Origin: JAHEKD01 sp965215945
GTDB taxonomy: Bacteria > Pseudomonadota > Gammaproteobacteria > Arenicellales > JAHEKD01
Assembly (NCBI GenBank): GCA_965215945.1
Contig: CBDCFC010000051.1
Span: 1 to 64,000 of the forward strand
Reading direction: 5' to 3'
Length of the DNA: 64,000 nt
A program made the translations under genes and the position numbers. How positions within the stretch are numbered: the stretch's first letter is position 1; each line of letters opens with the position of its first letter. The notes under the pieces are model-generated. The model saw only the letters and a list, made by a program, of their open reading frames with translations, searched no databases and had not been told where the DNA came from. This document shows positions 51,479 through 60,240 of this stretch, piece by piece.

Positions 51479-52926
51479 AACCTGAAATAAAGAAACGGAT
51501 TGTAATTGCCACTAATGGTGGCGATGATTGACAATAACGTTAAACCAGTGAGCATAATAAAAAAAACAATTCGGGCTAAAACAACAACGCTTGATTGGTC
51601 TGTGGGATTTTTGAATTCTAAATTGTTAAGTCGTTTCTTAGCATTTGGATAAATCGGAGTGGAAAATAAAATGCCGAAAAGCAATGCAATGTAAAGTTCA
51701 TTATTCATCTTATTAATCAGAAATACATTCATGAATATTTCGCGATTAAAACTAAACATGGCTTGGTAATATTCCATGGCATACTCAAGCGTGGGAGCCC
51801 TAAACAAAACCCAGCCAAATAAAACCATCAACAGTGTATAGCTATGGGCAAGAATTTTTGGTGACTGCATCAATAATCTATCGAAAAAACGAATCCGCTC
51901 AATTGAAAGCAAAAAACCGTGGAACAAACCCCAAGCGATAAAATTCCAACTCGCTCCATGCCACAAGCCACAGAGAAAAAATACAATGAACAAGTTGAAC
52001 ATTGTGCGTGATGTTCCAAATCGATTTCCTCCCAAAGGAATGTAAAGATAATCACGGAACCAGGATGACAATGATATATGCCAACGTCGCCAAAAATCCT
52101 TGATACTTCTCGCTGAATAAGGGTAATTAAAATTTTCCTTGATGTTAAACCCAAACATCCGGCATAGACCAATTGCCATATCGGAATAACCGGAAAAATC
52201 GAAATAAATCTGCAATGAATATCCAATAATTGCTAACCATGCCAGTTCAGCGTTAATATCTGAAGGGTCGAGGCTAAAAACAGAATCTACAAATTCACCA
52301 ATTGTGTTCGCTATTAGGACTTTTTTAGCCAAACCAATAATGAACCTCTCAGAACCATACGCCAGATTGTCCAGTGTTATCGAACGATTGGTAATCTGTT
52401 TATCAATGTCGTGATAACGAACTATAGGCCCGGCAATTAGTTGCGGAAACAACGAAATGTATAAGCCTAAATTTAAAACCGATTTTTGTGCTTTTGCCTC
52501 ACCCCTGAAGATGTCAATTAAATAAGAAATGGCCTGGAAGGTGAAGAAAGAAATGCCTATCGGTAGGGGGACAGATTCGAAGTTGAGTTTTTTAAAATCT
52601 ATTGTCTGAAGCAGGTCGTTAATATTTTCGATAAAAAATCCGGAATATTTGAAATAGATGAGCGGAATTAAATTTAAAGCTATGCCGATACTTAGTATGT
52701 ATTTTTTTGTATTCTTAGTAGTCGCTCTTACAAGCAATAATCCAATGATGTAACTGACTGAAATAGAGTACAGCATAATCATCACATAAGCCTTTTCTCC
52801 CCAGGTGTAAAAAATTAGACTCGCTATCAGAAGCACGATATTCCAGGCTTTCCGACCAAAAAAGTAATGAACGATTAATACAATCGGCAAGAATAAAAAA
52901 AGAAAGGTTTCCGAACTGAATACCAC
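51475..52926 (-). CDS. MBOAT-family O-acyltransferase (AlgI-like)
   Basis: 483 residues with about ten to twelve helices. The MBOAT catalytic His is in LCGLWHGASWNFIAWGLFHG. The opening MVFSSETFLFLFLPIVLIVH and the RRWHISLSSWFRDYLYIPLGG block are AlgI/DltB-like. It transfers acetyl from a cytoplasmic donor across the inner membrane to the AlgX/J-type partner encoded downstream. It is the first gene of the minus-strand operon 52926-49525. Confidence 0.92.
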   Translation of the reverse strand: MVFSSETFLFLFLPIVLIVHYFFGRKAWNIVLLIASLIFYTWGEKAYVMIMLYSISVSYIIGLLLVRATTKNTKKYILSIGIALNLIPLIYFKYSGFFIENINDLLQTIDFKKLNFESVPLPIGISFFTFQAISYLIDIFRGEAKAQKSVLNLGLYISLFPQLIAGPIVRYHDIDKQITNRSITLDNLAYGSERFIIGLAKKVLIANTIGEFVDSVFSLDPSDINAELAWLAIIGYSLQIYFDFSGYSDMAIGLCRMFGFNIKENFNYPYSARSIKDFWRRWHISLSSWFRDYLYIPLGGNRFGTSRTMFNLFIVFFLCGLWHGASWNFIAWGLFHGFLLSIERIRFFDRLLMQSPKILAHSYTLLMVLFGWVLFRAPTLEYAMEYYQAMFSFNREIFMNVFLINKMNNELYIALLFGILFSTPIYPNAKKRLNNLEFKNPTDQSSVVVLARIVFFIMLTGLTLLSIIATISGNYNPFLYFRF

Positions 52927-53077
52927 TAACTTAGGTTCGTAATAAAAATATTTAAAATAACTCTTACAACTATAGCAATAATTAATGAAATTAAAATCTT
53001 TCGATTCAATTACCCGCGAATTCGGTATACATTTTTTAAATAAATCAGAAATCGCTAAGCTTTTTTATAAATACAAG

Positions 53078-53848
53078 CTAGATTATATTTTTATCAAATG
53101 CATATTTAATCAACATCAGAAAACATATTATTATAATTACCGGCCGGATAAATTTCGCTCCGCCTTTAATCACACTTAACGCACCTAAATAACCGCCAAT
53201 AATTTGGCCGAATATCATGACGAGTCCGGCCAGCCATATGATTTTGCCACCAAAGATAAATACAATGAGCGAGGCAAAATTGCTGGTGAAATTCAAAAGT
53301 TTGGCATTGGCAGTTGCGGACACTAGGTCTCTGCCACGAAGCGCAACACCGCCTAATGTGTAAAACATGCCTGCACCAGGTCCGACATAGCCATCATAAA
53401 ATCCTATAGCAGGCACACATGCATAACGCCAGGATTTAATAGAGGCTCGTGGTTTGGTTTCAATTTCACCAGCCTTGGGTGCAAATAAAAAATAAAGACC
53501 AATCACGGCAATTACTATTGGAATCAAAAATTCCAGTACGTTATCCGGGGAAAGCTGAATGGCAATAGCACCCAGAATTGCCCCGACAAGGCTAGCAATA
53601 ATGCTGGGCCAAATTTGAGCTATGTTTACTTGTTTATTTTTAAGCATAGCGATTGAAGCAGAAAACGTACCAAAACTGCCTTGCAGTTTATTAGTAGCAA
53701 TTGCCTGAATAGGAGACATTTGTGTTAACAACAGAGCAGGGATAGTCAATAAACCACCACCACCTGCCACCGCGTCAACAAAACCACCCACAATGGCGAC
53801 AAAAAACAAAAAGATCAGCAATGGATCAAATAAAAGCTCGGCCAGCAT
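53078..53848 (-). CDS. TSUP (TauE/SafE) family exporter
   Basis: 256 residues with about eight helices. Family signatures are GGFVDAVAGGGGLLTIPALL, LLTQMSPIQAIATNKLQGSF and the GYLGALSVIKGGAKFIRPVI repeat end. Characterised members export sulfite, sulfoacetate or related organosulfur anions. It is the last gene of the operon, 10 bp after the reductase gene, which supports export of a product of that pathway. Confidence 0.9.
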   Translation of the reverse strand: MLAELLFDPLLIFLFFVAIVGGFVDAVAGGGGLLTIPALLLTQMSPIQAIATNKLQGSFGTFSASIAMLKNKQVNIAQIWPSIIASLVGAILGAIAIQLSPDNVLEFLIPIVIAVIGLYFLFAPKAGEIETKPRASIKSWRYACVPAIGFYDGYVGPGAGMFYTLGGVALRGRDLVSATANAKLLNFTSNFASLIVFIFGGKIIWLAGLVMIFGQIIGGYLGALSVIKGGAKFIRPVIIIICFLMLIKYAFDKNII

Positions 53849-53858
53849 CTAATGATTA

Positions 53859-55097
53859 TCAGGCCGCCAACAGATTTTTTAAGTCGATTTGTGAATTACC
53901 CAGATCAAGTGGATCAACTTGTTTATTACGTTCAATCAGCATTTGTGTCATTCTGACTTCTTTGGCAACTGTTGCACCCTTGCCAATGCCAACAACTCCA
54001 TACAGGCTTCCATTCTTTAACGCAAAATAAACCACACATTCATCGGCGACTGAACCACGTGAAACGATTTGGTCTGCATCATGAGTGAACCCAGCTGTTT
54101 GAATCACCCAGTTATATTGCTGTGACCAGAGCCACGGTACGGGATCATAAGCTTGAGGATCGCCGAGTATAGTTTTGGCAACGGTTACTGCCTGTAAATC
54201 AGCATTTTGTGATGATTCTAACCGGATGTGTTGATCGTAACGTGGCAGATAAGTGCAAGCACAATCGCCAATCGCATAAATATTGTCTATCGAAGTCCTG
54301 GTGAATTGATCGGTGATAATGCCATTGTTGATTTGTAGTCCAGTCTGCTGTGCGAGTTCTGTATCTGGAATGATACCAATACCTATAACAACATTGTTTG
54401 CTTTAAGGCTAGTGTTATCGGCGAGCTCAACAGTTTCAACACGACCATTACCACTGAATCCCCTTATTGATACACCAGTTAGGATTTTTACTCCAAATTG
54501 ATGATGCACAGCAGCAACATCGGCAGCGGCATGTTCCGGCATTGAACGTGACATCAGTCTGTCCTGTGCTTCCAGTACAGTTACGTTGCAGTCCAATTCT
54601 CTGGCGCTGGCGGCTATTTCCAGACCGATAAAGCCGCCACCAATAATCACCAGGTCGCTGCCGGGTTTTAAGTTTTGGGATAGGTCAATTGAATCCTGAT
54701 CAGTCCGAAAGGTAGTAATGCCGTTCAAGTCGCACCCAGGTAACGATAGTTCACGTGGATAAGAACCCGTCGCAAAAATCAAATGGCTGTAATTGAAGGT
54801 TTTGCCGTCAGCACAGGTTGCGATTTGATTCTCTGTATCAATTGAAGTGGCACTGCAATCCAAGTGCAAATTAATATTTTTTTCTTGATAATTTTCTAGC
54901 GTAGAAAGATGTGTTTTTTCAATCGGTTTTTTACCTAACAACACCGCTTTTGAGAGTGGAGGTCTGTTGTAGGGTGGAGAAGGTTCCTTGCCTATAAGAT
55001 GTATTTCACCCTTGAAACTATTATCTCTAAGTGTCAGCGCAGCGCGGCCACCTGCCTGTCCCGCACCGACAATGACGACAGAATCGTTGTTACCCAT
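53859..55097 (-). CDS. Ferredoxin-NAD(P)+ reductase (rhodocoxin/BphA4-type, MocF-like)
   Basis: 412 residues. Two Rossmann motifs: FAD (VVIVGAGQAGGRAALTLRDN) and NAD (LVIIGGGFIGLEIAASAREL). The second FAD contact is NIYAIGDCACTY, and a reductase C-terminal domain closes it. This type transfers electrons from NAD(P)H to a Rieske or plant ferredoxin of an oxygenase. It begins 2 bp after the Rieske ferredoxin gene, giving a complete electron chain with the desaturase-like oxygenase. Confidence 0.92.
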   Translation of the reverse strand: MGNNDSVVIVGAGQAGGRAALTLRDNSFKGEIHLIGKEPSPPYNRPPLSKAVLLGKKPIEKTHLSTLENYQEKNINLHLDCSATSIDTENQIATCADGKTFNYSHLIFATGSYPRELSLPGCDLNGITTFRTDQDSIDLSQNLKPGSDLVIIGGGFIGLEIAASARELDCNVTVLEAQDRLMSRSMPEHAAADVAAVHHQFGVKILTGVSIRGFSGNGRVETVELADNTSLKANNVVIGIGIIPDTELAQQTGLQINNGIITDQFTRTSIDNIYAIGDCACTYLPRYDQHIRLESSQNADLQAVTVAKTILGDPQAYDPVPWLWSQQYNWVIQTAGFTHDADQIVSRGSVADECVVYFALKNGSLYGVVGIGKGATVAKEVRMTQMLIERNKQVDPLDLGNSQIDLKNLLAA

Positions 55098-55099
55098 AG

Positions 55100-55408
55100 C
55101 TAAAGCTCAATAAATATGTCGTTGTTCTCGACTTTAACAGGGTAAGTTTTTAAATCAACACAAACCGGGGCGCTCAATGCTTTGCCATTAGTAATCTCAA
55201 ATCGACCTTGATGCAATGGGCATTCGATGACTGTGCCAATGACTAAACCATCTGCCAGCTCTTGATGTTCATGGGTACAAATTCCATCAGTGGCAAAGAA
55301 ATCTTTTTCGGTGTTATAGACTGCGTAGACTTTGTCATCGTGATCAAACTGGATGACGTCTTCTTGATCAATATCGTCGCTGCAACAAACCCGGTGCCAC
55401 TCACTCAT
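55100..55408 (-). CDS. Rieske-type ferredoxin (MocE-like)
   Basis: 102 residues. The [2Fe-2S] motifs are CTH (ICTHEHQEL) and CPLH (IECPLHQGRFEI), both complete. It lacks catalytic domains, so it serves as the soluble electron carrier between reductase and oxygenase. It starts 27 bp after the oxygenase gene and ends 2 bp before the reductase gene. Confidence 0.92.
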   Translation of the reverse strand: MSEWHRVCCSDDIDQEDVIQFDHDDKVYAVYNTEKDFFATDGICTHEHQELADGLVIGTVIECPLHQGRFEITNGKALSAPVCVDLKTYPVKVENNDIFIEL

Positions 55409-55435
55409 ATTTCTGTTTTTCTCTAACTATTGAGG

Positions 55436-56428
55436 TTATCCATTTATCATGCTTGGGTCTTGTCGTATTGAAGCAGCTTTAGTCGACTTACCCAGTGAAC
55501 GGCGAATGACTACTGACAATACTTCCAGGTTGGTGCGAAAAAAACCTGGATCGGGCTCATAGAGTTGTTCTTTAATTGTTTGGTTCAAATTCATTAATTG
55601 ATGAAACGGCACCATAGGATAAAGATGATGTTCGACATGATTGTTCATGTTCATGTACAGAAAACTGGCCAGCCAATTGGTTTTGAACGATCGGGTCGAA
55701 TTGAGAATATTAATCTGATTTTCTTGCATTTCGACATGCTGGATCAACGTAAACAGCAACATCACTGGGCCACCGAGAATACGTGGAATAATAAAGTAAA
55801 GCAGCGGCCATTGATAACCGGCTATCGCTAAACCGATAAGTGCAGCATAACCGGCCAAGAAAATAATCGCGCCGCGTTGTAACTTCGGCAGCTCCGATTC
55901 AGGGGTATGCTCACGAGTGATATCGCTAAATCGACCCGTCGCGTTTTCAAAAAAGATTTTTAGTTCATAAATAAATAAGCCTAAGCCACTAATCTCAAGC
56001 AGCCAGCCTTTCAAGTCCATGGGAGTTTCAAACGGCATTTGTGAATCTTTGCCATTGATCCAAGTATAGGTATGGTGGCGTGTGTGTGAATAACGACGAT
56101 GGTACGGCTCTTCAAAATAGATGAATGAAGATATCCAGAACAGTACCTCGTTAATATTTCTGTTTTTAAAAGCCGTGCCGTGTGCGCACTCATGAGACAG
56201 TGAGTATCCGGGTACGGTCAGAAATATGCCATACACAAACATGGCTGGAATCACCCAGATAGTGCCTAGCGACAGGTGGATTAAATAACCCGTTATCAGG
56301 AGAAAACCTATCCATTGCACTAACCAGATCACCCCTGGTTTATCGCTGCGCCTGGAGAGTTGTTTAATTAGTTTTTTATCAACAACTACGCCAGAAGAAG
56401 CTGCATTAGTTGCCTGATAGTCTGTCAT
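55436..56428 (-). CDS. Membrane diiron fatty-acid-desaturase-fold oxygenase (MocD-like)
   Basis: 330 residues. Four to five helices and the eight-His diiron pattern: His79/His83 (SHECAH), His115/His118/His119 (HTRHH), and His264/His267/His268 (NHVEHHLYP), plus a conserved QHVEM at 230. No fused cytochrome b5. Its Rieske partner and reductase are encoded next, which distinguishes it from housekeeping desaturases and resembles rhizopine MocD and alkane hydroxylase-like enzymes. It is expected to hydroxylate or demethylate a small substrate. It starts 8 bp after the aldolase gene. Confidence 0.85.
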   Translation of the reverse strand: MTDYQATNAASSGVVVDKKLIKQLSRRSDKPGVIWLVQWIGFLLITGYLIHLSLGTIWVIPAMFVYGIFLTVPGYSLSHECAHGTAFKNRNINEVLFWISSFIYFEEPYHRRYSHTRHHTYTWINGKDSQMPFETPMDLKGWLLEISGLGLFIYELKIFFENATGRFSDITREHTPESELPKLQRGAIIFLAGYAALIGLAIAGYQWPLLYFIIPRILGGPVMLLFTLIQHVEMQENQINILNSTRSFKTNWLASFLYMNMNNHVEHHLYPMVPFHQLMNLNQTIKEQLYEPDPGFFRTNLEVLSVVIRRSLGKSTKAASIRQDPSMING

Positions 56429-56436
56429 CTCAAACT

Positions 56437-57198
56437 TTAATCCTTATAATCAGGTTCAGTCTCATCCAGAATTGCCATCAACTCACGGAAATGATTGCTG
56501 GCAGCATTCGGATAGTTTTCCCACTGTTGGGCAGTCTTTTCAGCTATCTCATCACTTAACACACGCATCGGCTTTTGGGTCATCAAGGCCAGTACGTAGT
56601 TTTTGGCCGCGCGTTCGAAATAGTACATTTCATCGTAGGCCTGGGCGACGCTGGGAGCGATGACCATAAGTCCGTGATTACCCATCACCATAATACGTTT
56701 GTCTCGCATCAAACCACAAACACGTTCACCTTCTTCTTGAAATGCCATGCCACCAAAGCCCTCATCAACCACGACGCGGTTAAAAAAACGGGCTGTATTC
56801 TGATCGATGGGTTGCATTAAGCTGTCTTGCAAACTGGCCAACACGGTTGAATAAGTGCTATGGACATGCAAAATACAATGCGCATGAGGTAAATTGCGGT
56901 GTAATGAACCATGTAAACCCCAGGCACTTGGGTCGGGTGCATCTGGGCGCTTCATGGTGTCAGGATCATTGGCATCACAGAGCAAAATATTGCTGGCCTT
57001 GATCCGGGAAAAATGGGTGCCGTTAGGGTTAATCAAAAACTTCGATCCGTCTTCTGAAACGGCCAGAGAAAAGTGATTAGCAGCAGCTTCATGGAAATCG
57101 TGCCTGACAGCCCAACGAAAAGCGCAGGCCAGTTCACAGCGCTGTTGATAATGTTCAAGTTGTGAGTCAGTAGTTTGTGCGAATGCTTTTACAGTCAT
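56437..57198 (-). CDS. Class II aldolase/adducin-family protein
   Basis: 253 residues from the ATG at 57198 (AGGAT 9 bases before; a reading from 57237 is longer and unlikely). Zn-type histidines are in HCILHVHSTYSTVLASL and GNHGLMVIA. The entry RWAVRHDFHEAAANHFSLAV is family-typical. These enzymes cleave or epimerise sugar phosphates, or remove carbon units by retro-aldol chemistry. It is the first gene of the operon running to 53078, facing the LysR gene. Confidence 0.88.
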   Translation of the reverse strand: MTVKAFAQTTDSQLEHYQQRCELACAFRWAVRHDFHEAAANHFSLAVSEDGSKFLINPNGTHFSRIKASNILLCDANDPDTMKRPDAPDPSAWGLHGSLHRNLPHAHCILHVHSTYSTVLASLQDSLMQPIDQNTARFFNRVVVDEGFGGMAFQEEGERVCGLMRDKRIMVMGNHGLMVIAPSVAQAYDEMYYFERAAKNYVLALMTQKPMRVLSDEIAEKTAQQWENYPNAASNHFRELMAILDETEPDYKD

Positions 57199-57315
57199 GG
57201 CGATAATCCTGTGTGTCGTGTGTACTAAAGTATGCAATCTGGAACTTTCACATACAAACGAAAAAAATTGAGTCTATACATTAGTAATACTTATGATTAA
57301 CTTATAATAATTATT
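57199..57315. promoter_or_regulatory. Divergent LysR-controlled intergenic region
   Basis: 117 bases. The AT-rich segment ACTTATGATTAACTTATAATAATTATT contains T-N11-A type symmetry and lies just before the lysR start. It probably holds the operator and both promoters of the lysR gene and the aldolase operon. Confidence 0.4.
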
Positions 57316-58209
57316 ATGGAACGAAAATTACCCCCCTTGAACTGGTTGCGAGCATTTGAATCAGCCGCGCGTCACCTAAGTTTCACTGATGCTGCGCGTG
57401 AGTTGCATATGACACAATCGGCAGTCAGCCAACAGATTAAGGCCCTGGAAAATTACCTTGGTAAAACCTTCTTTATTCGCAAACCCCGTTCACTTGAATT
57501 AACGGTTGATGCACAAAATTATTTGCCTACTGTTGAAGCCGCGTTTAAGTTGCTTTATGAAGGTACCCAGGGGGTGCTCGGCGTTAATCACGATCGGTTA
57601 TTGGAAGTCCGCGCCAATTTGGCGTTTACTGTTTTTTGGTTGACACCGAGGTTGGACGACCTGTTTGAAAAACACCCGTGGATAAATCTAAACGTCGCTA
57701 CAACAATATGGACAGCCAGCCCGGCTACTCCCTATGCCAGTGTCGAAATCCGTTTTGACAGTGTCTTATCAGAAGGTTTATCGATTGACCCACTGATTCA
57801 AGATGAGTTCTACCCGGTGTGTTCACCTGAATTAGCTACTCAGATTTCAAAACCACAAGATTTATTAAACCATCGGCTTATTGACGTCAGCGGCATTATC
57901 GAGGGATGGGATAAATGGTTTACCTCAGCCAGAGTTAACTTACCCACTGATAAACCAATCGATAAAGCCAGCACTTATGTCGTCACATTAAACATGGCTC
58001 AGTTAGGTCAGGGAATTGCTCTCGCCCATGATATGATCGCTCAAGATTTAATTGCACAGGGAAAGTTAGTGAAGTTGTTTGATTATGCTGTGCCCATGAA
58101 AGAACATTATTATTTGATTCCACCCGCTAAGCGCAATGCGAATGCAGCTTCAATTGCCTTTAATGAATGGCTGGAAGATCAGATGACTGAGTTTGATGCC
58201 ATCTCATAA
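57316..58209 (+). CDS. LysR-family regulator (GcvA-like)
   Basis: 297 residues. The opening PPLNWLRAFESAARHLSFTD and the helix-turn-helix MTQSAVSQQIKALENYLGKT are GcvA-type. A substrate-binding PBP domain follows (EVRANLAFTVFWLTPRLDDL, DPLIQDEFYPVCSPELATQI). It is divergent from the aldolase/oxygenase operon, the usual LysR arrangement, so it most likely activates that operon in response to its substrate. Confidence 0.9.
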   Translation: MERKLPPLNWLRAFESAARHLSFTDAARELHMTQSAVSQQIKALENYLGKTFFIRKPRSLELTVDAQNYLPTVEAAFKLLYEGTQGVLGVNHDRLLEVRANLAFTVFWLTPRLDDLFEKHPWINLNVATTIWTASPATPYASVEIRFDSVLSEGLSIDPLIQDEFYPVCSPELATQISKPQDLLNHRLIDVSGIIEGWDKWFTSARVNLPTDKPIDKASTYVVTLNMAQLGQGIALAHDMIAQDLIAQGKLVKLFDYAVPMKEHYYLIPPAKRNANAASIAFNEWLEDQMTEFDAIS

Positions 58210-58305
58210 ACTTGGTTATCCATGCTCGAATTATGGACTGTCATCAAAACGAAATGATTTTTGAAATTAACTTCTATCAGCTTATCTCCTAGAGAAATGT
58301 GGATT

Positions 58306-59235
58306 TCAAGATGTCAGCCATAATATCAGTGGAATACTAAACATAGAGATGATAACTTGCATTGATGCAGTTGAGGCGTATAGCTCCGCGTTACCGCCCA
58401 TTTCCCGGGCTAACACGTAACCGTTCATGGCGGTTGATACTGCTGCGCAAAGCATCACCATTTTTAAAGACAATCCTTGAATATCGAATAGCATTGAAAA
58501 AATAAAAACTAAAATTGGAAACACCAATAATTTCGCTGTAATACCTATGAGCACATCTGCACGAGGATATTTTATCGAACTTATTCTTACACCTGCACCG
58601 ACTGTTAATAGGCCAATGCCAAGACCCGCACGACCAATAATATCAAGACTGACCATTATGGGCTCGTAAACCGGGATTTCACCTAGATTAATCGCCAGCC
58701 CAAAAAACGCACCCCAGATTAAAGGCACTTTAATTGTGTTTATAAATGTGCTTTTAAAGGTTGGTTTGGAGTCACTGGTCAGAATGGTTAATACTATGAT
58801 GTTAATGAAATTGAGTATCGCCACAGTGATAGCCATCACCAGCGCAACAATCGCCAGACCTTGATCACCAGCTAACTTACTGGCGATAGCCAGTGCTATA
58901 AAAGCATTCCAGCGAGTCGAGGTTTGAAATACAGAACTATAACTGCGATCATCAATCCCGAATATTCGGTTTAACGGTTTTCTTAATAGCCAGATCAAAG
59001 CTACATGCACAAGAACGGCAAGTAAATAGGCATAAGTGATGGAGCCTAAATCAATATTTCTAAGATCCATATTGATTAACGATTCCATCACCAGTACCGG
59101 GAAAAGCAACCAGTAACCTAAAGCCTCAATACCTCGCCATTGCGGTTCCGGCACGATCGAACATTTCCGCAATAACAAACCAATTGCGATGACTAAAAAA
59201 ACGGGTAGCAGACTTTCAAAAACGATTGCGGTCAA
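58306..59235 (-). CDS. AEC-family (auxin efflux carrier-type) permease
   Basis: 309 residues with about ten helices in two halves. The family pattern is LLPVFLVIAIGLLLRKCSIV at the start, NAFIALAIASKLAGDQGLAI in the centre and VSTAMNGYVLAREMGGNAEL near the end. Bacterial AEC proteins carry malonate, malate or amino acids. Its place across the LysR gene from the catabolic operon could make it the substrate permease, but it is a separate transcript. Confidence 0.88.
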   Translation of the reverse strand: MTAIVFESLLPVFLVIAIGLLLRKCSIVPEPQWRGIEALGYWLLFPVLVMESLINMDLRNIDLGSITYAYLLAVLVHVALIWLLRKPLNRIFGIDDRSYSSVFQTSTRWNAFIALAIASKLAGDQGLAIVALVMAITVAILNFINIIVLTILTSDSKPTFKSTFINTIKVPLIWGAFFGLAINLGEIPVYEPIMVSLDIIGRAGLGIGLLTVGAGVRISSIKYPRADVLIGITAKLLVFPILVFIFSMLFDIQGLSLKMVMLCAAVSTAMNGYVLAREMGGNAELYASTASMQVIISMFSIPLILWLTS

Positions 59236-59362
59236 AAAGATCCCTCAAATATCAGGCAATCATTATAAAATGGAATCAGCCAAGGTTGACAATTCAAAAC
59301 CTCGATTCCCATGATATAGTTGCGCACAGCGTGAGTAGGTAATACCAAATTAAGTAACATAA

Positions 59363-60238
59363 ATGGATAACATTAAGAATAAGCAGCTTCAAGTTCGCGA
59401 AAAGACGATTTTTGACGGTTTTTTCTTCAAAAATGTTCTTAAATTCATTTTCAATATTGTTTTTAAATTAACGGGTTGGACTTCCGGGCCCGCACCAAAA
59501 ACCACGGGCGTTGTTATCGGTGCACCACACACTTCCAACTGGGATTTTCTTTTTGGTTTCGGCGCGGCAATTCTTGAAGACGTTAAAGTTTATTTTTCCA
59601 TCAAGGAGAGTTGGTGCCGTATTGCGATTATAGGTCCTGTCATTATGCGTTTTGGTGCCATACCGATTGATCGTTCCTCACCAGGGCAAGGTCAGTCAGA
59701 ACAGATTACAAAGTTTGTTGAAAAAATGAAAGGTCAATGGATTTATTTTGCATTCACACCGGAGGGCACACGGGGCAAAGTCGAGAAATGGAAAACCGGT
59801 TTTTATCATGTGGCGCAAGATTGTCAGCTTCCCTTACATTTGGCAAAACTTGATTATGAGAATAAAAATGCGGGAATTTTTCACAGCTTTCATATAACAG
59901 GAAACAAAAGGGATGACATCAGAGTATTGCAGGAGGCCTATAGTTTGATTCACGGTAAAAATACCGACAAACAATTTCCGGATTATGCTGGCAAAGTGCC
60001 GGACTTATCAAAAACAGAAGCTGATATCATGCGCGCACTTTATTTGCTTGATGAAAGTGCTACTGAAATGCAAATCGCCGCCAAGGCTAATTTCAGCATC
60101 CAGGCCTCGACAATGTTGGAACCGTTAATAAAAATGGGATTAGTGGAAAAAACTGTTAATGAGTTTAACGAGCCGGCATACCAACTGACGTTTAAAGGCA
60201 AAGGTTGTTTGTTGCATTTGTTCCCAATAGTGGAATAA
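59363..60238 (+). CDS. Lysophospholipid acyltransferase (PlsC-like) with C-terminal winged-helix domain
   Basis: 291 residues. Residues 1-190 form the PlsC-type acyltransferase: acceptor/catalytic motif HTSNWDF, FGAIPIDRSSP, and FAFTPEGTRGKVEKWKTGFY. Residues about 215-291 are a separate winged helix (KTEADIMRALYLLDESATEM, QIAAKANFSIQASTMLEPLI, KMGLVEKTVNEFNEPAYQLT). The acyltransferase part resembles the group common in Bacteroidetes. A DNA-binding-type domain fused to it is unusual. It could sense membrane state, or be a protein-protein module. Confidence 0.82.
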   Translation: MDNIKNKQLQVREKTIFDGFFFKNVLKFIFNIVFKLTGWTSGPAPKTTGVVIGAPHTSNWDFLFGFGAAILEDVKVYFSIKESWCRIAIIGPVIMRFGAIPIDRSSPGQGQSEQITKFVEKMKGQWIYFAFTPEGTRGKVEKWKTGFYHVAQDCQLPLHLAKLDYENKNAGIFHSFHITGNKRDDIRVLQEAYSLIHGKNTDKQFPDYAGKVPDLSKTEADIMRALYLLDESATEMQIAAKANFSIQASTMLEPLIKMGLVEKTVNEFNEPAYQLTFKGKGCLLHLFPIVE

Positions 60239-60240
60239 CT

